This document shows positions 20,123-20,247 of a stretch of DNA of 20,247 nucleotides, one piece after another. The DNA is from a virus. The notes beneath the pieces are model-generated. The model was not told where the DNA came from. It saw only the letters and a program-made list of their open reading frames with translations, and did not search any database. The number at the start of each line of letters is the position of its first letter. The first letter of the stretch is position 1. The stretch is from the IMG/VR virus record IMGVR_UViG_3300038557_000019, positions 1-20,247 of that record; one strand, written 5' to 3'. Position numbers and translations under genes: made by a program.

Positions 20123-20247
20123 CTAGCAGGCTGCTGAAAAAGGTCGCGCTGGTCACGACGGGTGTGATTCGCTGTCCCTGTTAGCGGGAGACGGCGGATG
20201 CGTGGTGCGGATGGGCAGACGGCGGCCTTGTTCAGCTATGTGAGTTG
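20123..20247 (+). mobile_element. Insertion sequence end (right, partial)
   Basis: This is the plus-strand copy of the element end found inverted at 1-126. Boundary CTAG (20123-20126) is followed by caggctgctgaaaaa, a leader, a GGGAG ribosome site near 20187 and a transposase start. It lacks one G present in the left copy, so the two ends come from two slightly different element copies. Confidence 0.85.
20198..20247 (+). CDS. IS transposase N-terminus, partial (runs off window)
   Basis: The ATG at 20198 begins MRGADGQTAALFSYVS and is cut by the window edge. It is identical in protein sequence to the fragment on the minus strand at 1-50, and the N-terminal pattern is that of IS5-like DUF772 transposases. 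GGGAG about eight bases upstream is a convincing ribosome site. Together with its mirror copy it shows that the phage segment is bracketed by the same element in opposite orientation. Confidence 0.7.
   Translation, partial: MRGADGQTAALFSYVS

Noticed and set aside
1-20247. Functional composite transposon
   Set aside because: Only about 125 bases of each element are visible, and nothing shows complete transposases or outer ends. A composite transposon cannot be claimed.

Overview
The window is a very GC-rich piece (codon third positions almost all G or C) of a head-tail bacteriophage genome integrated in, or left over in, an alphaproteobacterial chromosome. Family content (DUF6456, DUF3489, tandem ParB-like/DNA-methylase fusions, GpA-type terminase, protease-capsid fusion, DUF2190, DUF6441) and base composition suggest an Acetobacteraceae/Rhodospirillales host such as a Roseomonas relative. 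That taxonomic guess is inference. No rRNA, tRNA, integrase or CRISPR array was seen.

Layout. Both ends of the window (1-126 and 20123-20247) carry the same ~125-bp insertion-sequence end in opposite orientation, each running outward into the first 16 codons of a transposase. Inside the left end is an accessory and replication/regulation block (132-8163): a possibly 5'-truncated DNA-binding-like protein, a RuvC-like resolvase, a DUF6456 protein, a reverse-strand TacA/TacT-type toxin-antitoxin pair, two tandem ParB-like/DNA-methyltransferase fusions, a DUF3489 protein and three small unknown proteins. The packaging and head block follows (8242-16486): small and large terminase, gpW-like connector, lambda-type portal, a beta-rich structural protein, a fused prohead protease/major capsid protein and a DUF2190 decoration-type protein. 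Last is a lysis/connector/tail block (16483-19898): P5-like protein, head-tail connector candidate, holin-like membrane protein, DUF6441, tail-terminator candidate and tail tube protein. The phage module stops right after the tail tube; tail chaperone, tape measure, baseplate and fibres are absent.

How it works together. From 8242 on, the genes are almost all co-directional, with ATGA/GTGA/TGATG overlaps or short gaps carrying GGAG-type ribosome sites, as in a late operon. A 13-bp UUCG-loop hairpin follows the capsid gene and could set capsid expression above the downstream genes. In the early block the non-coding DNA is unusually structured. A nine-copy, helically phased CGAAWCTG array lies at 668-859. 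A four-copy CTGCAAACC array abuts the first methyltransferase. Two dyads lie between the toxin-antitoxin pair and the methyltransferases, and a ~78-nt leader sequence is repeated in front of two different small genes. These arrays are the least explained and most interesting part of the window. All functional calls rest on motif recognition by eye; no database search was run.
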